Assembly: GCF_012396185.1 (NCBI RefSeq)
Contig: NZ_JAAXOW010000003.1
Span: 124,001-188,000, forward strand
Direction of reading: 5' to 3'
Length of the DNA: 64,000 nucleotides
Source of the DNA: Sanguibacter hominis ATCC BAA-789
GTDB lineage: Bacteria; Actinomycetota; Actinomycetes; Actinomycetales; Cellulomonadaceae
Position numbers and translations under genes: made by a program. Below are positions 28,042 through 35,229 of the stretch, piece after piece (the stretch's first letter is position 1; each line of letters begins with the position of its first letter). A model generated the notes under the pieces. It saw only the letters and a list, made by a program, of their open reading frames with translations, ran no database searches and was not told the origin of the DNA.

Positions 28042-28054
28042 TAGCCTCGGATAC
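28042..28054 (+). promoter_or_regulatory. Leaderless promoter of the metB-like gene
   Basis: -10 box TAGCCT (28042-28047), seven bases, then GTG at 28055. There is no ribosome binding site, which supports this start. Confidence 0.6.
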
Positions 28055-29251
28055 GTGAACGCACACTGGGACGACGCAGGTTTCTCCACCAAGGCCATCC
28101 ACGCCGGCCAGGACCCGGACGCGACGACGGGTGCCGTCGTCCCTCCGATCTACCAGGTCTCGACGTACAAGCAGGACGGGGTCGGCGGCCTGCGCGGGGG
28201 ATATGAGTACTCCCGTTCCGGGAACCCGACGCGCACCGCGCTCGAGACCGCGCTCGCTGCAGTCGAGGGTGGGGAGCGCGCGTTCGCGTTCTCGTCCGGC
28301 CTCGCCGGCGAGGACGTCCTCCTGCGCGCGCTCACGCGGCCGGGAGGTCACGTCGTCATGCCCGACGACGCGTACGGCGGCACCTACCGCCTCGTCGCCC
28401 GCGTGCACGGCGCGTGGGACGTCAGCCACACCCCGGTCAACACGTCCGACCCGCAGGCCGTCGCCGCGGCGATCCGCCCCGGGCAGACGACCGTCGTGTG
28501 GGTCGAGACGCCGTCCAACCCGCTCCTCGGCGTCACCGACATCGCCGCAGTCGCCAAGGTCGCTCACGATGCCGGCGCCGTGCTCGTCGTCGACAACACC
28601 TTTGCGTCGCCCGCGCTGCAGCAGCCGCTCGCGCTCGGCGCCGACGCGGTCGTGCACTCGACGACAAAGTACGTCGGCGGCCACTCTGACGTCGTCGGTG
28701 GCGCCGTGGTCGTCGGGGCGGGCGTCGAGCTCCCGGGTGGTGTCGCCGGCCCGACGGGCACGACCAGCCTCGCGGACGCCGTCGGCTTCCTGCAGAACGC
28801 GGCGGGCGCCGTAGCAGGCCCGTTCGACGCGTGGCTCACGCTGCGCGGCCTCAAGACGCTCGCGGTGCGCATGGAGCGCCACAGCTCGAACGCTCTCGCC
28901 GTCGCACGGTTCCTCGAGACGCACAGCGCGGTCACGGAGGTCCTGTACCCGGGCCTCGAGTCCCACCCGGGGCACGAGGTCGCCGCGCGTCAGATGCGCG
29001 CGTTCGGCGGGATGGTGTCCTTCCGCACGGGCTCCCTCGACTCGGCGCTCGCGCTCGTCGACCGCACGCGCGTGTTCACGCTCGCGGAGTCGCTCGGGGG
29101 GGTCGAGTCGCTCATCGAGCACCCCGGCCGCATGACGCACGCGTCGGTCGTCGGGTCGGCGCTCGAGGTCCCGGAGGACCTCGTGCGGCTGTCCGTCGGC
29201 ATCGAGGACCTCGACGACCTGATCGCTGACCTGACCGAGGCACTCGGGTGA
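28055..29251 (+). CDS. metB: Cystathionine gamma-synthase/gamma-lyase (Cys/Met metabolism PLP enzyme)
   Basis: 398 residues. The protein starts NAHWDDAGFSTKAIHAGQDPD, and shows YEYSRSGNPTRTALE, SSGLAGEDVLL, DDAYGGTYRL, and the PLP lysine Lys205 in HSTTKYVGGHSD, all hallmarks of the Cys/Met family. Synthase and lyase of this group are hard to separate by sequence; M. tuberculosis Rv1079 carries the metB name. Paired with cbs just upstream, it completes either homocysteine to cysteine conversion or methionine synthesis. Start GTG 28055 is set by the leaderless promoter; the longer frame from 27995 covers that promoter. Its stop overlaps the next start (GTGA). Confidence 0.88.
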   Translation: MNAHWDDAGFSTKAIHAGQDPDATTGAVVPPIYQVSTYKQDGVGGLRGGYEYSRSGNPTRTALETALAAVEGGERAFAFSSGLAGEDVLLRALTRPGGHVVMPDDAYGGTYRLVARVHGAWDVSHTPVNTSDPQAVAAAIRPGQTTVVWVETPSNPLLGVTDIAAVAKVAHDAGAVLVVDNTFASPALQQPLALGADAVVHSTTKYVGGHSDVVGGAVVVGAGVELPGGVAGPTGTTSLADAVGFLQNAAGAVAGPFDAWLTLRGLKTLAVRMERHSSNALAVARFLETHSAVTEVLYPGLESHPGHEVAARQMRAFGGMVSFRTGSLDSALALVDRTRVFTLAESLGGVESLIEHPGRMTHASVVGSALEVPEDLVRLSVGIEDLDDLIADLTEALG

Positions 29252-29673
29252 CGGCCCAGGAGAGCTGCCCCGTCGACGTCCCGACCGTCCCTGCAGCCGG
29301 CGGTGGGACGCACGTCGAGCCGGGCACCACCGAGACGGGTGCGACCGCGGCGGGAGCGACCGCCGACGCCCCCGCGCGTGGCGCGCACCGCGTGGCGCTG
29401 ACCTACTGCACGCAGTGCCGGTGGCTCGCGCGGGCAGCATGGATGGCGCAAGAGCTCCTGACGACGTTCCCCGAGGGCACCGAGGTCGCGCTCGTCCCCG
29501 GCCGCGGCGGTGTCTTCCAGGTGCGCGTCGACGACGCCCTCGTCTGGGACCGGCGCACCGACGGCGGCTTCCCCGAGATCACGACGCTCAAGCGGCTCGT
29601 CCGCGACGTCGTGGCCCCAGGCCAGCCCCTCGGGCACAGCGAGCGGTCGCGCGAGACGGTGGGGCAGGCATGA
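29248..29673 (+). CDS. SelT/SelW/SelH (Rdx) family thioredoxin-like protein, Cys form
   Basis: 141 residues. The thioredoxin-like Rdx fold carries the redox motif CTQC (Cys54, Cys57) where animal SelW/SelT have CXXU. TYCTQCRWLARAAWMAQELL, PGRGGVFQVRVDD and the GGFPEITTLKRLVRD end identify the family. Function is not established; thiol redox or repair is inferred. It overlaps the metB-like gene and the following VOC gene by 4 bases each, so it is translated as part of a sulfur-metabolism operon. The first 45 Ala/Thr/Gly-rich residues may be unreal; a GTG near 29392 would start closer to the fold. Confidence 0.85.
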   Translation: MTAQESCPVDVPTVPAAGGGTHVEPGTTETGATAAGATADAPARGAHRVALTYCTQCRWLARAAWMAQELLTTFPEGTEVALVPGRGGVFQVRVDDALVWDRRTDGGFPEITTLKRLVRDVVAPGQPLGHSERSRETVGQA

Positions 29674-30083
29674 AGCCCCGCGTGACGGTCGTGACGCTCG
29701 GCGTCGCGGACGTGCAGCGCGCCCGGCGCTTCTACGTCGCCGGTCTCGGCTGGCCGGTGCGCTTCGAGGCCGAGGCCATCGTCATGCTCGACGTCGAGCC
29801 AGGGCTCGTGCTCTCGCTGTGGGACCTCGACGCGATGCGTGAGGAGATCGGCGAGGTCGGCGAGCCAGGGCTCGCCCCGATGACGCTCGCGCACAACCTC
29901 AAGGAACCGGCTGACGTCGACGCGGCGATCACGGGGGCGGTCGCCGCGGGCGGGCGTCTCGTCTCGGCGGGAGTGCGCCGCGAGTGGGGCGGATACTCCG
30001 GCTACGTCGCGGACCCTGACGGATACCGCTGGGAGATCGCGGTCAACCCTGAGTGGCCCGAGCTCGTGCCCGACAACGGCTGA
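29670..30083 (+). CDS. VOC (glyoxalase/bleomycin-resistance fold) family protein
   Basis: 137 residues with the two beta-alpha-beta-beta-beta halves of a VOC protein: VTVVTLGVADVQRARRFYVAGLGWPV at the start and GGYSGYVADPDGYRWEIAVNPEW at the end, where the Glu is a usual metal ligand. Substrate unknown: a small enzyme or a binding protein. ATG at 29670 overlaps the stop of the SelT-like gene. Last gene of the cbs/metB transcription region, closed by a 14-bp hairpin. Confidence 0.87.
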   Translation: MKPRVTVVTLGVADVQRARRFYVAGLGWPVRFEAEAIVMLDVEPGLVLSLWDLDAMREEIGEVGEPGLAPMTLAHNLKEPADVDAAITGAVAAGGRLVSAGVRREWGGYSGYVADPDGYRWEIAVNPEWPELVPDNG

Positions 30084-30115
30084 GCCGGGCGCGCGTCGCA
30101 GGCGCGCCCGGCTCA
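30081..30115 (+). terminator. Terminator after the VOC gene
   Basis: Perfect 14-bp arms TGAGCCGGGCGCGC (30081-30094) and GCGCGCCCGGCTCA (30102-30115), starting at the stop codon of the VOC gene. Confidence 0.8.
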
Positions 30116-30157
30116 GGGCATCCAGGGGTGGGGCGTCGTGCGCGCAGGCGCGAGGCC

Positions 30158-30568
30158 TCAGGAACGAGGCGCCTTGCGTGCCGCCTTCTTCGCGGCCTCA
30201 GCGTCACGCGCCTTGATCCGCTCCTCCTCGCGGCGCACCTCCGCCTGCGTCTCGCGCTCACGCTGGAGCCACGTCGGGTTCGACTCGCGCAGGTCGGTGA
30301 TCTGCTCGGTCGTGAGCGGTTCGGTCACGCCGCCACGGGCGAGGCCCGCGATCGAGACGCCGAGGCGCGCGGCGACGACGGGGCGCGGGTGCGGCCCTTC
30401 GCGGCGCAGGTCGGCGAGCCACTGCGGCGGGTCCGCCTGGAGCGCGTCGAGCTCTTCGCGGGTGATGAGGCGCTGCTGGAAGTCCTCCGGGGTCGCGGGG
30501 AGGTACACGCCCAGCTTCTTCGCCGCGGTGGCGGCCTTCATCGACTGCGGGCTCTTGCGTGAGGTCAT
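30158..30568 (-). CDS. DUF5997 family protein
   Basis: 136 residues, cytoplasmic, basic. The core KKLGVYLPATPEDFQQRLITREELDALQADPPQWLADLRREGPHPRPVVAARLGVSIAGLARGG (in pieces) has an HTH-like look (VVAARLGVSIAGLARGGV), and the C-terminus is a charged helix rich in Glu, Arg, Lys and Ala. I recall this as the actinobacterial DUF5997; function unknown. ATG 30568 is set by a leaderless -10 (TAGGAT at 30581-30576, seven bases upstream). It is divergent from the LysR-substrate-domain gene, with only 67 bases between, so the two are probably controlled together. Confidence 0.8.
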   Translation of the reverse strand: MTSRKSPQSMKAATAAKKLGVYLPATPEDFQQRLITREELDALQADPPQWLADLRREGPHPRPVVAARLGVSIAGLARGGVTEPLTTEQITDLRESNPTWLQRERETQAEVRREEERIKARDAEAAKKAARKAPRS

Positions 30569-30635
30569 GGCGACCATCCTATCGGCGTGCGCAGCGGCCG
30601 CGTGGTGCCGCAGGCCCGACCGGTAGCCTTGGCAG
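30569..30635. promoter_or_regulatory. Divergent leaderless promoters of the DUF5997 and LysR-domain genes
   Basis: Minus strand: TAGGAT (30581-30576) and seven bases before the ATG. Plus strand: TAGCCT (30624-30629) and six bases before the GTG at 30636. The two -10 boxes are 42 bases apart, back to back. Confidence 0.6.
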
Positions 30636-31595
30636 GTGAACGAGACCCCCCATGAGACCGCGCCGACTGAGCCCGAGGCGTCCGCCGCCCCGCAGGCGTT
30701 CCGGCTCGGCTTCGCGCCGGGCGTCACCCCCGCGAAGTGGGTGCGCACGTGGCGCGACCGGCTCACGGTCCCGCTCGAGCTCGTGCCGATCGGCACGCTC
30801 GACGCCGGCGCGAGCGTGCGCGACGGCGTGGTCCACGCTGCTCTCGTGCGCCGTCCCGTCGTGCGGACCGGCCGCCCGGGCACCGCCGAGGCCCGCACGA
30901 AGGTCCTGCACGCGATCCCGCTGTACGACGAGGTCCCAGTTGTCGTCGTCGGCAAGGAGCACCTCCTGTCGCTCGCGGACGAGGTGACGATCGTCGACCT
31001 CGCCGACGAGCTCGTGCTGCACCCGCTCGACGACGTGCTCGACTGGGCAGGTGTCGGTGACGACGCCGCGCCCGCCGACCGTGGGACGCCGCCCGGGCTG
31101 CCCGCGCTCGAGCGTCCCGACGACGCCGCGGCCGCGATCGCGCTCGTCGCCGCCGGGGTGGGCGTCGTCGTCGTACCGATGTCCGTCGCGCGGCTGCACC
31201 ATCGCAAGGACGTCGTGCACGTGCCCTACGCGGGCGGTCCGGCGTCGGGCGTGAGCCTCGTGTGGCCCGTCGACGGTGCCCACGAGCTCGCCGAAGAGCT
31301 CGTCGGGATCGTGCGCGGCCGCTCGGTCAACAGCTCGCGCGGCGCCGCAGCGACCGACACGCAGCAGGCGGCGCCCGGGAGCGACCGCCAGGCCGCGCCG
31401 CTCACGCGCGCCGAGAAGGAGCGCCGCGCCAAGGCCGCGGCGACCCGCAAGGCCGAGGACCACAAGGCCGCGCGCATCCGCAAGGTGGTCGAGCGCAACG
31501 AGGCTGCGCGCGCGAAGGCCATGGGCAAGAAGGCCGCCAAGGCCAAGAAGCCCGGCAAGCTCAGCAAGGGCGGCGGCAAGGGCCGCAAGCGCTGA
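30636..31595 (+). CDS. LysR substrate-binding-domain protein without HTH
   Basis: 319 residues. Residues about 18-225 follow the LysR/PBP2 effector-binding fold (FRLGFAPGVTPAKW..., DGVVHAALVRRPVV, AIPLYDEVPVVVVGKEHLLSLAD, IALVAAGVGVVVVPMSVARL), but there is no N-terminal winged HTH. The last 80 residues are a Lys/Ala/Arg-rich tail (KAAAKAKKP type) that could bind nucleic acid. It may work with the divergent DUF5997 protein as a split regulator, DUF5997 supplying DNA contact; this is inference. GTG start fixed by the leaderless promoter. Confidence 0.8.
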   Translation: MNETPHETAPTEPEASAAPQAFRLGFAPGVTPAKWVRTWRDRLTVPLELVPIGTLDAGASVRDGVVHAALVRRPVVRTGRPGTAEARTKVLHAIPLYDEVPVVVVGKEHLLSLADEVTIVDLADELVLHPLDDVLDWAGVGDDAAPADRGTPPGLPALERPDDAAAAIALVAAGVGVVVVPMSVARLHHRKDVVHVPYAGGPASGVSLVWPVDGAHELAEELVGIVRGRSVNSSRGAAATDTQQAAPGSDRQAAPLTRAEKERRAKAAATRKAEDHKAARIRKVVERNEAARAKAMGKKAAKAKKPGKLSKGGGKGRKR

Positions 31596-31614
31596 CCCGC
31601 GTCCCGTCCCGGCG

Positions 31615-31775
31615 GCGCGAGGCAGGTGGTGCCGCGCGAGGCAGCGCCGCCAGGACGGCGCGAGGTACTCGCGCCCGGACGGCGGTGAGGTAGTGGCTAC
31701 CACGTGAGGTAGGGGTTCCCGCGCGAGGTAGGGGCTTGCAGGGCCCTACCTCGCGTGCAGCCCGCTACCTCGCGG
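31615..31775. repeat. Cluster of GCGAGGTA(GGG)-type intergenic repeats with hairpin
   Basis: Between two convergent genes lie six direct variants of (GCG)CGAGG(T/C)A: near 31615, 31634, 31658, 31684, 31702 and 31721, and two inverted ones (31744-31755 and 31765-31774). CGCGAGGTAGGG (31722-31733) and CCCTACCTCGCG (31744-31755) form a perfect 12-bp stem. Part may serve as bidirectional terminator, but the repetition goes beyond one hairpin and resembles a REP-like element. Confidence 0.75.
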
Positions 31776-31808
31776 GCGGCGCCGTGGGTCCGTGCCTGCA
31801 GGTGGCGG

Positions 31809-33026
31809 CTATCGGCGGATCTCCTCGAGGTACTCCGCGATGCGGCCGATCGCTTCCTCGAGCATCTTGACGTCCGGGAGCGCGACGAGGCGGAAGTGGT
31901 CCGGCTCGAACCAGTTGAACCCGGTACCGTGCGTCACGAGGATGTGCTTCGACTGCAGCAGGTCGAGCGCGAACGCCTCGTCGTCCTTGATGTCGTACGC
32001 CTCCGGCTCGAGCTTCGGGAAGCAGTACAGCGCGCCGCGAGGCTTCACCGACGTGACGCCGGGGATCTCGTTGAGCAGCTTGTCCGCGAGCATCGCCTGG
32101 TCGTAGAAGCGCCCGCCCGGGACGATGAGCTCGTTGATCGACTGGTAGCCGCCGAGCGCGGTCTGGATGGCGTGCTGCGCCGGCACGTTCGCGCACATGC
32201 GCATGTTCGCCATGAGGGTCAGGCCCTCGATGAAGTCCGTCGCGAGGTGCTTGGGCCCCGAGATCATGAGCCAGCCGGAGCGGTAGCCGCACACCCGGTA
32301 CGCCTTCGACAGGCCGGAGAACGTCAGGCACAGCACGTCGTCGCCCGCGTACTTGGCGGTGTGGTGGTGCTGCGCACCGTCGTACAGGATCTTCTCGTAG
32401 ATCTCGTCGGAGAAGATCACGAGGTCGTGGCGCCGCGCGATGTCGACGATGCCCTTGACCGTCTCCTCCGAGTAGACCGCGCCGGTCGGGTTGTTCGGGT
32501 TGATCAGCACGAGCCCGTAGGTGTTCTCGGTGATCTTGGACTCGATGTCCTCGAGGTCCGGGTTCCAGCCGTTCGACTCGTCGCACCGGTAGTGCACCGG
32601 CGTGCCGCCCGTGAGCGTCACCGCGCCGGTCCACAAGGGGTAGTCGGGGGCGGGCACGAGGATCTCGTTGCCGTCGTCGACGAACGCCTGGAGCGTCATC
32701 GTGATGAGCTCGGAGACGCCGTTGCCGATGAACACGTCCTCGACGTGGGTGTCCGTCAGGCCCTCGGCCTGGTAGTACTGCGCGACGGCGGTGCGCGCCG
32801 AGTAGATGCCGCGCGAGTCCGAGTAGCCCTGCGCCTCAGGAAGATGATGGATGACGTCCGCTGCGATGGTCGCGGGTGCCTCGAAGCCGAACGGCGCGGG
32901 GTTGCCGATGTTCAGCTTGAGGATCTTGTGGCCGAGCGCCTCGAGGCGCTGCGCCTCGACGAGGATCGGGCCTCGGACGTCGTACCGGACGTTCTTGAGC
33001 TTCCTGCTCTGTGTGATGGAGCGCAT
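31809..33026 (-). CDS. Class I PLP-dependent aminotransferase (AlaA/AspC type)
   Basis: About 405 residues. Family marks: KLNIGNPAPFGFEAP, QGYSDSRGIYSARTAVAQYY, the PNNPTGAVYSEETVKG block, IFSDEIYEKILYD, and the PLP lysine region LTFSGLSKAYRVCGYRSGW. The sequence is of the AlaA-like alanine/2-oxoglutarate aminotransferase branch rather than classic AspC. ATG at 33026 chosen because residues before it (PEWN) are not family-like; a -10-like CAGAAT lies five bases upstream, so a leaderless start is possible but less clear than elsewhere. GTG 33041 is the alternative. Amino-acid specificity is not proven. Confidence 0.9.
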   Translation of the reverse strand: MRSITQSRKLKNVRYDVRGPILVEAQRLEALGHKILKLNIGNPAPFGFEAPATIAADVIHHLPEAQGYSDSRGIYSARTAVAQYYQAEGLTDTHVEDVFIGNGVSELITMTLQAFVDDGNEILVPAPDYPLWTGAVTLTGGTPVHYRCDESNGWNPDLEDIESKITENTYGLVLINPNNPTGAVYSEETVKGIVDIARRHDLVIFSDEIYEKILYDGAQHHHTAKYAGDDVLCLTFSGLSKAYRVCGYRSGWLMISGPKHLATDFIEGLTLMANMRMCANVPAQHAIQTALGGYQSINELIVPGGRFYDQAMLADKLLNEIPGVTSVKPRGALYCFPKLEPEAYDIKDDEAFALDLLQSKHILVTHGTGFNWFEPDHFRLVALPDVKMLEEAIGRIAEYLEEIRR

Positions 33027-33058
33027 GTTCCATTCTGGCACTTCCGAGCAAGGCCATT

Positions 33059-33087
33059 CCCGGGGCGTCCGTGCTGGCCGCCCCGGG
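33059..33087 (-). terminator. Terminator after msrA
   Basis: Perfect 9-bp arms CCCGGGGCG (33059-33067) and CGCCCCGGG (33079-33087), just downstream of the msrA stop on the minus strand. Confidence 0.6.
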
Positions 33088-33097
33088 AGCGTGCAGG

Positions 33098-33754
33098 TCA
33101 GCCGCAGCGCACACCCGTCGCGTGGACCGGGCAGTACCCGTTCGGCACCTTGTGCAGGTACTGCTGGTGGTGCTCTTCGGCGTAGTAGAACGGCCCCGCC
33201 TCGGAGGCGGGGCGCAGCTCCGTGGTGATGTCAGAGAAGCCGCGCTCGCGCAGCCGCTCCTGGAAGACGGCGTGGGTGCGGCGCACGACCTCCTCCTGCT
33301 CCGGCGTCGTCCAGTAGACCGCGGAGCGGTACTGCGTGCCGACGTCGTTGCCCTGGCGGTAGCCCTGCGTCGGGTCATGGTTCTCCCAGAACGTCCGCAG
33401 GACGTCCTCGTCGCTCACGACGGCCGGGTCGTACGCGACGAGCACGGTCTCGGTGTGGCCGGTGAGAGACGTGCACGTCTCCTCGTACGTGGGGAACCTC
33501 GTGTAGCCGCCCTGGTAGCCCGCGGCCGTCGTCACGACGCCGGGCAGCTCCCAGAACAGCTTCTCCGCGCCCCAGAAGCACCCGAGGGCGAGATAGAGGA
33601 CGCGCGTGCCGTCGGGCCACGGGCCCTGCAGCGCGGTCCCGAGCACGGCGTGCGTCTCGGGGACCGGGTAGGCGGACGCGTCCCGCCCGGCGAGCGCGCG
33701 CTCGCGGCTGACCATCGTGGATCTCGCTGACGAACCGAACAGACCTTCGAGCAT
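33098..33754 (-). CDS. msrA: Peptide-methionine (S)-S-oxide reductase MsrA
   Basis: 218 residues, the common longer bacterial MsrA. It reduces the S-epimer of methionine sulfoxide in proteins. The catalytic Cys59 lies in YLALGCFWGAEKLFW; TRFPTYEETCTSLTGHTETVLV and HDPTQGYRQGNDVGTQYRS follow as in all members; recycling Cys residues sit in the C-terminal tail GYCPVHATGVRCG. Cytoplasmic, single unit with its own terminator. Confidence 0.97.
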   Translation of the reverse strand: MLEGLFGSSARSTMVSRERALAGRDASAYPVPETHAVLGTALQGPWPDGTRVLYLALGCFWGAEKLFWELPGVVTTAAGYQGGYTRFPTYEETCTSLTGHTETVLVAYDPAVVSDEDVLRTFWENHDPTQGYRQGNDVGTQYRSAVYWTTPEQEEVVRRTHAVFQERLRERGFSDITTELRPASEAGPFYYAEEHHQQYLHKVPNGYCPVHATGVRCG

Positions 33755-33857
33755 GACGACCTCCCTCGCTCGCTGCGCACGCGCGGCGGTGGCAGCACCG
33801 GTCAGAACGCGGCGACGCGCGCAGATGTTCCCGCCTGTCAGGAGGCGGTGCGGCCCG

Positions 33858-33863
33858 TAGGCT
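33858..33863 (+). promoter_or_regulatory. -10 box upstream of the AI-2E-family transporter gene
   Basis: TAGGCT (33858-33863). The expected start is near 33870, where the leader begins with a small hairpin GTGCTCC/GGAGCAC (33870-33891), followed by GGGAGG before the GTG at 33907. Confidence 0.45.
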
Positions 33864-33906
33864 GGTCGGGTGCTCCCGAGCGGCGGAGCACCCGGCGGGA
33901 GGTCAA

Positions 33907-35229
33907 GTGAGCGCGAACGGCAGCGGGACGAGGGACGAGGTCACGGACGGCGGCGCGACGGTCGATGCGGCCGTGGTCGAGCGGCGCGACGCGCCGACGG
34001 CGGCAGGGGCTGAGTTCCGGGCCGCCGACACCATCCCTCCGGTGATCCAGAGCGCCGCCGCGTGGACGTGGCGCCTGCTCGTCGTCGGGCTCGGCGTCGC
34101 GGCCGCGATCTGGCTCGTGAAGACGTTCAGCCCGCTGTTGATCCCGATCGCGGTCGCCCTCTTGTTCACGGTGCTGCTCGCCCCGCTCGTCAAGACGCTC
34201 CAGGTCCACCTGAGGTTCCCGCGCGCCCTGGCCGCGGCGGTCGGTGTGATCGGCCTGATCGCCGTGATCTTCGGTCTCGTGTTCATCGCCGGACGGTCGA
34301 TCGTCACGGGCTTCGCGAACCTGTCGACCCAGGCGTCCGAAGGGCTCAACCAGGCGATCGACTGGCTGTCGACGGGACCGCTCGAGCTGGACGTGCAGCG
34401 CCTCGACGAGGCGATCGAGACCGCGACGACGACGATCGAGGACAACCTCGGGACGATCCTCGCGGGCGCGGCGAGCGTCACCGCGACGGTCACGGGTGTC
34501 CTGACGGGCACCGTCATCGCGCTGTTCTGCACGTTCTTCTTCCTGCTCGACGGCCGCGCGATCTGGACGTGGGTGGTGGGCCTCCTGCCGCGCCAGGCGC
34601 GGCAGCAGGTGCACCAGGCGGGCCGTCGCGGTCTGGTCACGCTCGCGGCCTACACGCGGACCCAGATACTCGTGGCTGCGGTCGATGCGACGGGCATCGG
34701 CGTCGGCGCCGCGATCCTCGGGCTGCCGCTCGCGCTCCCGCTCGGCATCCTCGTGTTCGTCGGTTCGTTCATCCCGTTCGTCGGGGCGCTCGTCACGGGG
34801 GCGATGGCGGTCCTCGTCGCGCTCGTCGTCAAGGGGTGGGTGACGGCGGTGATCATGCTCGTGATCGTGCTCGCGGTCCAGCAGATCGAGGGCAACGTGC
34901 TCCAGCCGTTCCTCATGGGCCATGCGGTCGCGCTGCACCCGGTGGCCGTCCTGCTCGTCGTGACGGGCGGGACCATGTACGCGGGGATCGTCGGCGCGCT
35001 GTTCGCCGTGCCGGTCGCGGCGGTGCTCAACACGGTGCTGCTGTTCTTCCACGGGCACGACAAGTTCCCCGACCTCGGCATCGACGACCGCCTGACCGTG
35101 AGACCGACGGCCGAGGCGGAGCTTCGCGCGCGTGCCCGCGCCCTGCGCCGCGGCGCGGACGACGGCCCGAACTACTCTGCGGCGGACGAGGACGACGCCG
35201 AGGCGGCGTCGCGCAAGGGCGAGCTGTGA
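33907..35229 (+). CDS. AI-2E family transporter (TqsA/PerM-like permease)
   Basis: 440 residues with eight predicted membrane helices: a first pair (WRLLVVGLGVAAAIWLVKTFSPLLIPIAVALLFTVLLAPLV), a third, a long outside/peripheral segment (about 145-200), then a cluster including ILVFVGSFIPFVGALVTGAMAVLVALV and the family motif QQIEGNVLQPFLMGHAVALHPVAVLL. Despite the family name most members are general exporters of unknown substrate; there is no luxS here to suggest autoinducer-2. The C-terminal tail is acidic and soluble. Stop overlaps the ilvA start (GTGA), so the two are translationally coupled. Confidence 0.88.
   Translation: MSANGSGTRDEVTDGGATVDAAVVERRDAPTAAGAEFRAADTIPPVIQSAAAWTWRLLVVGLGVAAAIWLVKTFSPLLIPIAVALLFTVLLAPLVKTLQVHLRFPRALAAAVGVIGLIAVIFGLVFIAGRSIVTGFANLSTQASEGLNQAIDWLSTGPLELDVQRLDEAIETATTTIEDNLGTILAGAASVTATVTGVLTGTVIALFCTFFFLLDGRAIWTWVVGLLPRQARQQVHQAGRRGLVTLAAYTRTQILVAAVDATGIGVGAAILGLPLALPLGILVFVGSFIPFVGALVTGAMAVLVALVVKGWVTAVIMLVIVLAVQQIEGNVLQPFLMGHAVALHPVAVLLVVTGGTMYAGIVGALFAVPVAAVLNTVLLFFHGHDKFPDLGIDDRLTVRPTAEAELRARARALRRGADDGPNYSAADEDDAEAASRKGEL

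Noticed and set aside
33870-33906. Leaderless start at GTG 33870 for the AI-2E-family gene
   Set aside because: The GTG is spaced like other leaderless starts but is in a different frame; the in-frame GTG at 33907 has a good GGGAGG site.
33907-35229. Quorum-sensing role of the AI-2E-family gene
   Set aside because: The family name is broad and no luxS or lsr-type gene is present.
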